This document shows, piece after piece, positions 16,940-26,049 of a stretch of DNA of 64,000 bases (its first letter is position 1; each line of letters opens with the position of its first letter). The stretch is from assembly GCA_023898365.1 (NCBI GenBank), contig CP060219.1, positions 310,001 through 374,000 on the forward strand, read 5' to 3'. Made by a program: the position numbers and the translations under genes. The notes beneath the pieces were generated by a model, which worked only from the letters and a program-made list of their open reading frames with translations, was not told where the DNA came from and made no database searches. The stretch comes from Candidatus Woesearchaeota archaeon (lineage in GTDB: Archaea; Nanobdellota; Nanobdellia; Woesearchaeales; GCA-023898365).

Positions 16940-18381
16940 CAGCGACCTCTCCGTAAGTGTTCATGCAATGCGCGTTCTTTAATAATTTTTTCAATGCCGC
17001 CTTGTTCCCATAATTGTTTCGCTTGCGTCGAAGGATTTGTTCGATCTCGCAATCGTTGCTGTAACGGATCAAGATACGCAGGGTCTTCACCTCCTCTACG
17101 CAAACCATCTTCAGCAATGCGAAGTAATTCGCCAAGATGAGCAGGCATATTCAGTTGATCAATCCTCGCGCCAAAACCTTCTCGAAGTATTGCTTCTCGA
17201 TCCTTGCGCAGCTTTAACACAGTCATTCCAGGCAACGAACGCACATACGACAAAAATTCTTCCTTATTATGAAGTAACCCTCTAACCAATGCTTCAGGTG
17301 CGTGCGCCGCATCAAATGGTTGCTGTGCAAACGAACGCAGTTCGATCGTGCCATACACACTCTTGAGACGGTTTGCAAACCAAACAAAACTTTCGTGCAC
17401 GAGCAAATCAAGGACAGCAGGAGAAATTTCTTCTCCCACACCTGCAACCAGTTTCGGATTCTTTTTTGATCCTGGAACAATCACTTGTGAACGACCTTTT
17501 TCTAAGTATTCTCTAAAAGACCGTGTACCAAAAAATTCGAGATACTGATTGGTTCCCTCAACAGTTCTCACCGTCATGACTGGTTCAAATTCTAAAATAG
17601 TTGCAAGGTACATGTCAAGAGAACTAAAAAAATGTGGCAGGCCTTTGCGAAACGTATCTTGCGGAATGTTTACCACCCAATCCCAAAATTTTTCTCTTGG
17701 TTCAAGATAGAGTTCATCAGGATGGCCTTTCCATACTGCAGAGTTTGCAAAGAGCGCGTGCAAATACGGCGTAATTTTTGTTAACGCGTTGAGCACAGGA
17801 ATTGCTTCCGCTGCACTGACATCAACATGAATCTGCTCTGATGCATTAATCGTATGAAAATGCACATCTGTGTTGTGTCCGTTCAAACGCTCTTGCGTAT
17901 AAAACCTTGATTCGAGCGTTGCCGCGCGACCCTTGATGGGAAGTAGCGAACGATCAGGCGCGGTAAGAGGTTGAATACCATACCCTAATATCGCAATATC
18001 CTTTGCGAGGAAATAATCAGCAAGCATTCCCATAACCGCATTCGTTTGCATCGCACTTTCCTGCAAGGAAGAAGTTGGCGCAAAAGCAACCTCCAACGTG
18101 CACGCACCAAAGTCAGTTGTGACTGTAACATCATACCCTGCAACGTTACCTGTGACGCCAACAATGTGTTTTGTTGAAGGATCAACATTTGGCGTAAAAC
18201 CATCTTCTGCTAAGCGAGCAAACACAGACTCGACATCGGGAAAACGAGCAGCCTCACCAAACCAGTCTTTTGAAATGTAGACCAACGGTAATTCTGACTC
18301 TCGACCGAAGAGTCGTTTTTCTCCCAAGGTAAATTTTTTTGCATACACGTCTAGTGCGTTCTGTCGGGTTAGTTCTTCCAT
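16939..18381 (-). CDS. Glutamate-cysteine ligase-like enzyme (GCS2 family)
   Basis: 480 residues. N-terminal FGRESELPLVYIS matches the start of GCS2-type ligases (plant-type GshA, EgtA). The segment CTLEVAFAPTSSLQ with TNAVMGMLADYF corresponds to the substrate/ATP region. The family joins the gamma-carboxyl of glutamate to an amino group (cysteine, or another amine) with ATP. The product here is unknown. It lies in an operon with a PLP decarboxylase 9 bp upstream and an M20 peptidase overlapping downstream, so decarboxylation followed by gamma-glutamylation is plausible. Confidence 0.7.
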   Translation of the reverse strand: MEELTRQNALDVYAKKFTLGEKRLFGRESELPLVYISKDWFGEAARFPDVESVFARLAEDGFTPNVDPSTKHIVGVTGNVAGYDVTVTTDFGACTLEVAFAPTSSLQESAMQTNAVMGMLADYFLAKDIAILGYGIQPLTAPDRSLLPIKGRAATLESRFYTQERLNGHNTDVHFHTINASEQIHVDVSAAEAIPVLNALTKITPYLHALFANSAVWKGHPDELYLEPREKFWDWVVNIPQDTFRKGLPHFFSSLDMYLATILEFEPVMTVRTVEGTNQYLEFFGTRSFREYLEKGRSQVIVPGSKKNPKLVAGVGEEISPAVLDLLVHESFVWFANRLKSVYGTIELRSFAQQPFDAAHAPEALVRGLLHNKEEFLSYVRSLPGMTVLKLRKDREAILREGFGARIDQLNMPAHLGELLRIAEDGLRRGGEDPAYLDPLQQRLRDRTNPSTQAKQLWEQGGIEKIIKERALHEHLRRGR

Positions 18382-18390
18382 AGAGTTGCC

Positions 18391-20064
18391 TCACGTCGTG
18401 CTAAGGGGTTTAGGACCAAGACTAGTCACATGTCGTGCATACGCATCAACAAATCTATCAATATCTTCTGTTGTTGTGCGAGGATGCATAAACACTGCAC
18501 GTTGAATTTCCATGTCTGACGTTTTCAACTTCGTGTGAGAAATAATATGTTCTTCATCACGTTCTTTGAAGTATTTGAAAATTCTTTCGTTGAGTTCGTT
18601 GAGTTGGTTCATACGTGGACTGTTTTGGTCTGGGCTATGATAGACTCCTTTTGTCAAATGACTCGCTTCGTTTGGAACATAACGCCAGTTTGTTATGTTC
18701 AAATCAGGGTTTTCAGCAACCACTTCTATTTTTCCAAACGGCAACCGCGTTTCGCCAAGCTTTTTGGCCATATGGTGTGCAAGTCCTCTTGTATACTCAA
18801 TCACTTGCCTGATACGTTCAGTCCCTAAACATTGCATGGTAAGATAGGTTGCAAGGATTCCTCCTGTAAGTTGCGAACCAGGGAGTTTTACCGCTCCAGG
18901 ATGACTGCTGATCTTTTCAATAAATTCTTCAGCAGACATATCATTCATATCGCCATTGCCAATGTAGGGCGCGTCGGTTGACACTAAACGAAGAGTTCGT
19001 GCATCACGAAAAGTAAGCGAACCTGCGTTATAGGGAACCCACAATTGTTTGTGCGGATCAAACGTGACCGAATCAAATTTTGAAGCGGCCTTTCGGTGTT
19101 CTGCAAAATCATCACAAAGTAATGCAGGCCCACCATAGGCTGCATCAAGATGTGTCCAAATTGATTCTCCAAATTCTTGCTCGTAATGCTTGATAATCTC
19201 TAAGAACGAAACAATATCATCAGTCGCACCGGTTTCAGTTGATCCAAAAACGCTTACCGCGGCAATGACTTTTTGCTCTTCAGGATCAATAGATTCAAGT
19301 TTTCTTACCAGATCATCAATATCCATACGATGTTTGAGATCTGAACGAACTTTGATGAGATTGTCTTTTCCAATGAAAAGATCGTTTGCGATCTTATCGA
19401 ATGAATAGTGCATCGATTCTGGAACGATTATTGCAGGTCTTCGAATTTTTCCTTTTCCAAGCAAACCATAGAACCCTTCATTTGCAACATTTATTCCTTC
19501 ATTTTGAAAGTAAGACCAGTTTCTTGCGACAAAGAGCGCTAAGTGATTTGCGTCCGTTCCACCGATTGTAATAAATGATGCTGCTTGTTTAAAGGCAGCG
19601 CTGTTTGGATCGTAGCCAAGCATTTCTTTAACTTGTTTACCTGCTCGCACTTCAATCGCTCCAGCAAAAGGAGAAACTTCATCGGTGACTGCGTTGCCAT
19701 GCATGAGAAGGCCTTGAAGCATGCCTGCAAGTCCAGGAATAGTCTGCAGACCTGTTAGCATATGAGCAATATAGCTTCGCGGATTAAATGAAAGTCCGTG
19801 CTCTGCTTGCACCTTTGCAAATTCTTTAATAAATGAAATTGCTTTTTCTTTAGAAAGGCCTTCTTTAGAAAGTCCTGATAAACCGTACACTGATTCGAGC
19901 TGTTGTACATTGGAATCAATTGCGGTATTAACAAATGCGGGTCTTCCGTCAGCGTTTTTCTTATCAACTGATGTAAACAAATTATTCAATATTCTTTCGA
20001 GATCGTCATTCCCATCCAAGTGTTCTGGAAAAAAGTCGATCACGTCAGGGGGTAGTTGTTTCAT
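18391..20064 (-). CDS. Group II PLP-dependent decarboxylase (glutamate/aromatic amino acid type)
   Basis: 557 residues. The PLP fold is evident: FITIGGTDANHLAL (cofactor-phosphate region), HLDAAYGG (Asp contacting the pyridine N) and SVTFDPHKQLWVPYNAG (Schiff-base Lys). It resembles archaeal MfnA and bacterial GadB but is longer, with an N-terminal extension of about 100 residues. It would decarboxylate an amino acid such as glutamate, aspartate or tyrosine; specificity cannot be read. A GGTGAT Shine-Dalgarno precedes the ATG at 20064. The 77-bp leader contains two tiny GNRA-type hairpins (AGCGAAAGCGCT, AGCGAGAGCT) and begins right after a 28-nt T run that follows the upstream gene. Confidence 0.8.
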   Translation of the reverse strand: MKQLPPDVIDFFPEHLDGNDDLERILNNLFTSVDKKNADGRPAFVNTAIDSNVQQLESVYGLSGLSKEGLSKEKAISFIKEFAKVQAEHGLSFNPRSYIAHMLTGLQTIPGLAGMLQGLLMHGNAVTDEVSPFAGAIEVRAGKQVKEMLGYDPNSAAFKQAASFITIGGTDANHLALFVARNWSYFQNEGINVANEGFYGLLGKGKIRRPAIIVPESMHYSFDKIANDLFIGKDNLIKVRSDLKHRMDIDDLVRKLESIDPEEQKVIAAVSVFGSTETGATDDIVSFLEIIKHYEQEFGESIWTHLDAAYGGPALLCDDFAEHRKAASKFDSVTFDPHKQLWVPYNAGSLTFRDARTLRLVSTDAPYIGNGDMNDMSAEEFIEKISSHPGAVKLPGSQLTGGILATYLTMQCLGTERIRQVIEYTRGLAHHMAKKLGETRLPFGKIEVVAENPDLNITNWRYVPNEASHLTKGVYHSPDQNSPRMNQLNELNERIFKYFKERDEEHIISHTKLKTSDMEIQRAVFMHPRTTTEDIDRFVDAYARHVTSLGPKPLSTT

Positions 20065-20138
20065 AGTATCACCTTTAGTTTTTGAGCGCTTTCGCTACTC
20101 CTGTTATTTTTTGATAGCTCTCGCTAGTATGGTTGAAA

Positions 20139-20169
<31 letters not shown>

Positions 20170-20940
20170 CTAATCTTCCTTTTTTTGTGGAGTTGCAAGC
20201 AAGGCCTTTACGCCGTACACGCCTAGTTGTTTTTGGACAACGGGCGCGCTTCCATTATTGATGATAACAAAGCCTTTTCCATACGTTTGATGTGCTTTGG
20301 CAATGTTTCCTGCAATTGCAATGTCATCAGCTTCGCTCAATTTTTCAAGCGCGTTTTGTGCAAACACGTGATACGTTGCAATTGCTTGATCGATGGTGGC
20401 GGCGTAGAGTATTTCTTCAGGAGTTTTTCCTTGGGCAAGACTCTTCAAGTTTTGATGTTCAAACAACTTCAACGTCTGCAATGCCCCTAATGCCCCTTCT
20501 TGAAACTGTCCAAATGATGAACGAAGTTTTGGGTCAACAAGATAAGCAAAGGGAATGCCTTTGTCTTGCGCTACATAATTCCACAACACAACCGGCGAAA
20601 TTCCTGCAAGCACGGTGAGTTCTTCGAGAGTGCGTTCAGGATGTTGTTGTACTGCTTGCGCAAACTGTTCTGTTTGCAACTCAACTCGTTCTTGTACGCT
20701 TGCTGCTAAAGGAAACCCAATATAGCCAGGAACGAATCCTTGCTTTACCAAATCACCGAGCATACGCTGCGCATAAATCTTTGTGAGGACATCATCATTG
20801 AAGTCCAAAGCTGCAATGTAGACAGCATTTTCCTTTTCAAGGAGTTCAAACGCGTTTGGTGGAACGAATGTTTGAAACCCTTCATTTTGTTGTTCTTCTC
20901 CATCATGGTTTGCATGAAATCCGATTGGTGCTTTTGTCAT
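20170..20940 (-). CDS. Unknown protein encoded upstream of the PLP decarboxylase
   Basis: 256 residues, soluble, mixed alpha/beta, Gln/Ala-rich. Recognisable only as a probable Rossmann-like or TIM-like enzyme fragment (YIAALDFNDD, VPGYIGFPLAASVQ, DDIAIAGNIAKAH, KGFVIINNGSAPVV); no family is named. It lies 15 bp downstream of the Lrp regulator and upstream of the T28 tract. It is likely part of the same amino-acid or thiol metabolic unit. Confidence 0.6.
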   Translation of the reverse strand: MTKAPIGFHANHDGEEQQNEGFQTFVPPNAFELLEKENAVYIAALDFNDDVLTKIYAQRMLGDLVKQGFVPGYIGFPLAASVQERVELQTEQFAQAVQQHPERTLEELTVLAGISPVVLWNYVAQDKGIPFAYLVDPKLRSSFGQFQEGALGALQTLKLFEHQNLKSLAQGKTPEEILYAATIDQAIATYHVFAQNALEKLSEADDIAIAGNIAKAHQTYGKGFVIINNGSAPVVQKQLGVYGVKALLATPQKKED

Positions 20941-20955
20941 TTTGTTTTCCTCCGT

Positions 20956-21417
20956 TTAATCAAAGTGCCTGTCTTCTGACAGGAACCGTTCTTGGTGAAC
21001 TGTGTCAATAACGTCATGAACGTTCATTTCCAGAACGACTTGTTCTTGCGCAAGTCGTTCCAGGAATTCATGACCTTCTTTGTTGTTTGCAAACACGGTT
21101 TCGATCATGAAGTCAAATCCTGAGTTGATTTCATGAAGCGTGTTTACTTGATCGGCTTGTTTGAGATAGTCGCGCATACGATCGCGACAATCTCGTCGTG
21201 TTTTGATGAGCGCCACTTTGCGAATAGGATAGCCGAGTGCTTGAAAATTGACAAACGCTCCATGTTTGAGGATGCCATCGCGCTGGAGACGGTGAAACAC
21301 CGCCGCCATGGTCGAGATGGGAAACCCGTATGCTTTTGCGACCGCATTGACTTGCAGTCGTCCATTTTCGCGCAGGGATTTGATGAGGAGCCGTTCTTTT
21401 TCGTCAAGTCGTTTCAT
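20956..21417 (-). CDS. Lrp/AsnC family transcriptional regulator
   Basis: About 153 residues from ATG 21417: an N-terminal winged helix-turn-helix (LDEKERLLIKSLRENGRLQV, then a recognition helix in AYGFPISTMAAVFHRLQRDGI) and a C-terminal RAM/AsnC ligand-binding domain. ATG 21423 and TTG 21432 are alternative starts; a TATA element (TGTATATATTC, about 21441-21451) fits a start at 21417-21423. It is the first gene of the minus-strand operon and probably senses an amino acid or product of that operon. It is divergently oriented to a second Lrp-type gene. Confidence 0.85.
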   Translation of the reverse strand: MKRLDEKERLLIKSLRENGRLQVNAVAKAYGFPISTMAAVFHRLQRDGILKHGAFVNFQALGYPIRKVALIKTRRDCRDRMRDYLKQADQVNTLHEINSGFDFMIETVFANNKEGHEFLERLAQEQVVLEMNVHDVIDTVHQERFLSEDRHFD

Positions 21418-21530
21418 TTGCATTTTCTCCAAGTAAAGTGGAATATATACAGGAAATGCGTAAAAAATATAAATAAGATTCGCCCACTATTTTTACTTAT
21501 CAAACAAAAAAACTACTAAATATATAAAAA

Positions 21531-22580
21531 ATGGAAAATAATTCAGAAAAAGAAGGTTTTCGTGGTGAAATTAAGGCAAAACCTGCAATCATTAAACTTG
21601 ACCTCATTAATCGCAAAATACTCTATCTCCTTGGCCAAAACGCCAGATTCTCAAGCAAGAGCATCGCAAAAGCACTCAACATAAGTAGAGAAGTAGTAGC
21701 GTATCGTATAAGGAAACTCCAAGAAGAAGACTTTTTGCACGGATTTTTTGCATTAATCAACACCTCTCGAATAGGCTTTCAAAACAACATGATCTATTTG
21801 AAACTAACCAATACCTTAAACTATGAAGAATTCATCATCGCACTTGAAAAGAAAAAAGAAGTGACCCGTCTTAAAGAAACTGCAGGTGCATACGACCTAC
21901 AAATTATCTTTACCACACGAACCATTGAAGAATTCGACAAAGAACTAGACGGATTTTTGAATACCTACGCAAAAAACATCAAAGAATATGTCATCTTACG
22001 CATTATCGACGAAAGTTATCTCGGGTTAAGTTTATTCTTAGAACAAAAAGAACGAAAAAAAACCATAGTCAAAGAAACAAAGGGTACAGCATACCAAAAA
22101 GATTTTCAAGAACGAAAACCAAGTTCACAAATCTTTTCACTTGATGAAAAAGATAAAAAAATTTTAGCAGAACTCCAACATAACGCGCGCACCTCACTTC
22201 TTGAGTTAAGCAAGAACGTCGGACTTTCAACCATTGCTGTAGACCATCGAATAAAGAAACTAATCAGAGAACGAGTAATCGAAGCCACCTATCCCCTAGC
22301 AGCACTCTCACAACTTAACTATCAATGGTACAAAGTATTCTTGCAAATAAGAAACATCGATCAAGAGGCGTTTATCTCGCATTTACGAGAACATGATAAT
22401 GTGTTATGGTATATGAAACTCGTAGGCAAATGGAACTACCAATTTAGTGTCTTTGCACAAAGCAACATCGAGTTCCACAACATTCTAAATGAAATAAGAA
22501 ATAAGTATTCTGATAATATTCTGTATTATGATTCGTTAGTAATCTTAAATCAAAGAAAGTACGTGCAGAGATTGGAGTGA
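21531..22580 (+). CDS. Tandem double-unit Lrp/AsnC-like regulator
   Basis: 349 residues made of two Lrp-like halves. Unit 1 has a winged HTH (IIKLDLINRKILYLLGQNAR..., about 20-75) and an AsnC-like domain (about 80-165). Unit 2 starts FSLDEKDKKILAELQHNART (about 205) and repeats the pattern. Two DNA-binding heads in one chain resemble a fused dimer. It is divergently transcribed from the Lrp/PLP/GCL operon with about 110 bp between, so it may control that operon. It ends 4 bp from the convergent large paralogue. Confidence 0.8.
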   Translation: MENNSEKEGFRGEIKAKPAIIKLDLINRKILYLLGQNARFSSKSIAKALNISREVVAYRIRKLQEEDFLHGFFALINTSRIGFQNNMIYLKLTNTLNYEEFIIALEKKKEVTRLKETAGAYDLQIIFTTRTIEEFDKELDGFLNTYAKNIKEYVILRIIDESYLGLSLFLEQKERKKTIVKETKGTAYQKDFQERKPSSQIFSLDEKDKKILAELQHNARTSLLELSKNVGLSTIAVDHRIKKLIRERVIEATYPLAALSQLNYQWYKVFLQIRNIDQEAFISHLREHDNVLWYMKLVGKWNYQFSVFAQSNIEFHNILNEIRNKYSDNILYYDSLVILNQRKYVQRLE

Positions 22581-22584
22581 AAAA

Positions 22585-25500
22585 TTAATCTTTATCATGT
22601 AATAATCTTTGAAGTTCTTCTTTGACATTTGTTTCCAGAGCACTCACATATCTCGGAATGCCTTCGTGAACTTTAACCCAATGAGGTTTCGGATTTGCAG
22701 GATTGCGTTCACATTCGTCTTCGTAAAAAGAGGTAAGATATAAGTGACCATCATAAGTTTCTCTTTGATTCTTTCCAGCAACAACAATTCTCGCCAAACC
22801 CTTCAATGAGTTCATTTGATGAAGCGCTCTTAAACGAGGGTGTATTTCAAAGTCTTCCAGGGAGAACGTTCGTTGTTCGTCTTTACGTTGCAATAGAAGA
22901 GCAGAAGCAGGAGGAAACGCTTGTTTCACAATTCTGTGCGTATATGGCTGTTTCATACTTTCTGTTGAAGAAGCTTCTTCATCCAGTAAACGAAATTTTC
23001 GTATACCATCACTGTCTTCAATTTCGTAAACAAAATCTCTTCCCTCAACCATGCCGTTTTGCCTTGCAACATGTAATACGAAATCATGGGCGCTTTGTTG
23101 GCCTCTACTGTGAGCAGTATTCACAAGAAGAGTTTCACACCCTAAAGAAGAAGCGAGATGTAACAACCCTAAATAATTCATCCTCATCCATTCATGTTTA
23201 AATTGGTCGGCTTCAGGACCACCCAACACCCCATCAACAACCAAAATGGCGCCAGATGTTGTTTTCGAATTAATGGGCATTATTTCTGTACGAAAAAGCA
23301 AATTTCCTTTGAAAACCATGTTTTTCACTAAAGAACCTTTGTACTCTCCTTGAGAATAAACATTTACATAAGGAGTAAAAATTGTTGGATCAATTTCGTA
23401 GAGTAGAGAAGCCACCGCATCAGGTCCTCGAGAAGAAATGCATGAAGCGGTTCGATCAGCAACATTGTTAAACGCGTCCTGATTAAATTCAAATCGCATT
23501 GTGTCATAGTCTATTGCGGAATCAAGACGATTATTGGCTTGAGATAAAAAGGTGTGCGCTAAAGAGTAATGGTGCAAGGCGCGGAGATTTTTCTCTTGAG
23601 CGTGCAAGTTTTTTCTTTTAATTTTTCTCAAACGTTTTTGAACAACAACATATAATTCCTCTAAAATTTCTTTAATGTCCCTATCTGATAGCGCATCAAC
23701 AAATGAAGCGCTCCCCCTCAAACGGGCTTGCAAAGCCAAGTTATGAAAAAATTGAGAATCTCTATCTCCAAAGACTTCAAGCAAATATTCCGAAGGAAGA
23801 ATTGCCTGACCTAAACGAGCAGGCACATTTGAAGTTCCATCAGGAATTTGTAAATTGTTACGGGTTCTCGCCCTTGCAAGATTTGTCAAAGTCGCCTTAA
23901 GATATACTTTTGATTCGTCAATAGTAAGATGACGTTGAGACATAAGCAAAGATCGGTCAGGTTCTTCTGTTGCTCTTAAACTTCTTGCAAGATCGGTAAA
24001 GAATTGTTGTTGAGCCTTATCCGATTCGTCAAAAGGAGGTAAAAACAAAATTAACTCGTCTTGCGTTTCTTCAAAACAAAACTTTTCAAGTCTGGAAAGA
24101 TAAGGATGGGTTTTATCATGAATAAATAGTTTATTAACTCTAACAAAAGGTTTTCTTCCTAAATATCTTTTTACATATGATAAAGAAGGAGAACTCATAT
24201 CTTTTGCAAAAACATACTGTGCGTGAGACGCTAAATCAATCAAACGACTTTTTTGAAACGAAGCAAGTTCTTCGAACATCGATGAAAGCTCCAAAGCAGA
24301 TAACTCATCAATTTTATCAAGAAGAACAGAATCAGGAACATCAGGAGAAGACGCGATTTGTCGCAATTTACGAATAAAACTTGAAATCTTGCCATTTGGC
24401 ATAGTACCTATTTGAATAATATCATCAAGAGGCAAAACTAAACCTTCAAGAGATTTTTGAATTGAAAGAATATAATAATGCAAATAATCTTCAGGATTTA
24501 AATGAGGAAGAGCCCCCAACCCATCACGAAATGCTGCAAAACCTGGAGTTAAAATGTTCTTTGGGTCATCTTGACCAGAAGAACCTATTAACTCAATTGA
24601 TCGAAAGTCTCTAAAGGCGCTGTTTCTTGAGTGACCAGGGTATTGAACAAAACGCAAATCAGTTGATCTACTCAAAATTCTTGAGGGAGATCTCTTTAAA
24701 ACACCATGCTTAAAAAGATAAAAGCGATAAACAAAATCCTTAATATAATCTCTTGCCACATCAACAAATCTATCAGACTCGGAAAAAGCAAGACCTTTCT
24801 GAGGAGTTATTCTCATTTCAAAGAGTGATGAAGTCTTCCAAAATTCTTGAAAAGCGCCGCCAGCATCAAAACCACCCGGATGAGAACGCATAGTCTCAAC
24901 AAGACCTAACGCTTCACTTTCATCAACAAGAAAATGATTATTTCTGCGAGAAATACGATCTCTAAATTCTTGTTTGGAAAGAGGATCCCCTCTAGTATAC
25001 GTTGGTTCTGAAAGAACAACAAGAACATCATCTAACGATTTTTCATCAAAAGATAAATTTCGTTCAATAAACCATGCTTTTATCTCATCTTGCGTTATAT
25101 GTAAACTACCTCGATCTCGAATAGATTTGATGAATTCGTACACGACAGTAAGAGTTGAACCCTGAGCAATAACATCTCCCGCTAACGCACGTTTCAACAA
25201 ACGATCATAATACTCCTGCAATAAATCATTTACCATCGGTTCTGATGTAAGAGGGGGAAAAGAAAGAATTTCTTCATCTATGCGCTGGCCAGCTTGCAAA
25301 GCAAGATAATTGCCAAAAACCAAATCATACACCCAATCAGGACGCCTACTTGTTAGAAGCTCTCTGTTTTCAAGAAAATGAACTGTTTGCAATCCTACTT
25401 CATCAAGAGTTCTTTGTTCGGAAGCGAGAGTTAAATGTGTTGCCCAGTCATAATAAAACAATTCTAAAGTTCGATTGATATGAGTAACATAATCAGAAGG

Positions 25501-26043
25501 AGAAACAGGAATCATTTTTGCTTGACCGACACGATCCTTAAGAACAGCAAGATGTTGGTCAAGAGGTTCTTTAAGTAAGTCTTCTAAACCTTGCGGTCGT
25601 CCAAACAAAAGGCCGATAGCTTCAGGAAGTATGCGAAATAGTGGGTGAGAAGATAAGTGATCTTGATCAAAAGGAGTTTTCAATTTATCCAATGAAATTC
25701 CTTGAGCGTTCAAAGAAGATTCTGCTCCAGAATAATCACTCAATTCTAAGGCAAGATAAGCAACAATAAAACTCAATTTGTCCACCACATGCAAATTACC
25801 AACAAACAACTGGTGATCTGCCAGGCGAGAAAAAGAAGTGTCAAGAAGAGGAACAAGAGAGTTGAAATATTCTTGAAGAGAACCCCTAAATGAAAGAGGA
25901 ACTTGACCGATAATGTGGCGTCTCTGATCTTGATGTTTCAAGAAATTGCCAATTTTTTCCTCTAACAAATGAGAACGAAAACGATCTTTAGTCTTAGGAA
26001 ACTCCGTCATTGATGAACTTAACACTTCTTGACTACTTTCCAT
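22585..26043 (-). CDS. Large unknown protein, paralogue A of a four-gene tandem family
   Basis: 1152 residues. The N-terminal 850 residues are mostly helical and charged, with no known domain. A C-terminal module (about 850-1150) is shared with the next three genes: DRTASC, PYVNVY, GSLVKNMVF, VVDGVLGGPEAD, LLVNTAHSRGQQS, DFVLHVARQ, HLYLTSFYEDE and NPANPKPHW. The first cysteine of the DVCDxTxSC motif seen in the others is Ala here, while the second Cys is kept. There is no signal peptide and no membrane segment. The start is 6 bp after the stop of paralogue B, so they are co-transcribed. Function unknown; it is the longest member and the last in the operon. Confidence 0.8.
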   Translation of the reverse strand: MESSQEVLSSSMTEFPKTKDRFRSHLLEEKIGNFLKHQDQRRHIIGQVPLSFRGSLQEYFNSLVPLLDTSFSRLADHQLFVGNLHVVDKLSFIVAYLALELSDYSGAESSLNAQGISLDKLKTPFDQDHLSSHPLFRILPEAIGLLFGRPQGLEDLLKEPLDQHLAVLKDRVGQAKMIPVSPSDYVTHINRTLELFYYDWATHLTLASEQRTLDEVGLQTVHFLENRELLTSRRPDWVYDLVFGNYLALQAGQRIDEEILSFPPLTSEPMVNDLLQEYYDRLLKRALAGDVIAQGSTLTVVYEFIKSIRDRGSLHITQDEIKAWFIERNLSFDEKSLDDVLVVLSEPTYTRGDPLSKQEFRDRISRRNNHFLVDESEALGLVETMRSHPGGFDAGGAFQEFWKTSSLFEMRITPQKGLAFSESDRFVDVARDYIKDFVYRFYLFKHGVLKRSPSRILSRSTDLRFVQYPGHSRNSAFRDFRSIELIGSSGQDDPKNILTPGFAAFRDGLGALPHLNPEDYLHYYILSIQKSLEGLVLPLDDIIQIGTMPNGKISSFIRKLRQIASSPDVPDSVLLDKIDELSALELSSMFEELASFQKSRLIDLASHAQYVFAKDMSSPSLSYVKRYLGRKPFVRVNKLFIHDKTHPYLSRLEKFCFEETQDELILFLPPFDESDKAQQQFFTDLARSLRATEEPDRSLLMSQRHLTIDESKVYLKATLTNLARARTRNNLQIPDGTSNVPARLGQAILPSEYLLEVFGDRDSQFFHNLALQARLRGSASFVDALSDRDIKEILEELYVVVQKRLRKIKRKNLHAQEKNLRALHHYSLAHTFLSQANNRLDSAIDYDTMRFEFNQDAFNNVADRTASCISSRGPDAVASLLYEIDPTIFTPYVNVYSQGEYKGSLVKNMVFKGNLLFRTEIMPINSKTTSGAILVVDGVLGGPEADQFKHEWMRMNYLGLLHLASSLGCETLLVNTAHSRGQQSAHDFVLHVARQNGMVEGRDFVYEIEDSDGIRKFRLLDEEASSTESMKQPYTHRIVKQAFPPASALLLQRKDEQRTFSLEDFEIHPRLRALHQMNSLKGLARIVVAGKNQRETYDGHLYLTSFYEDECERNPANPKPHWVKVHEGIPRYVSALETNVKEELQRLLHDKD

Positions 26044-26049
26044 ATTCTT

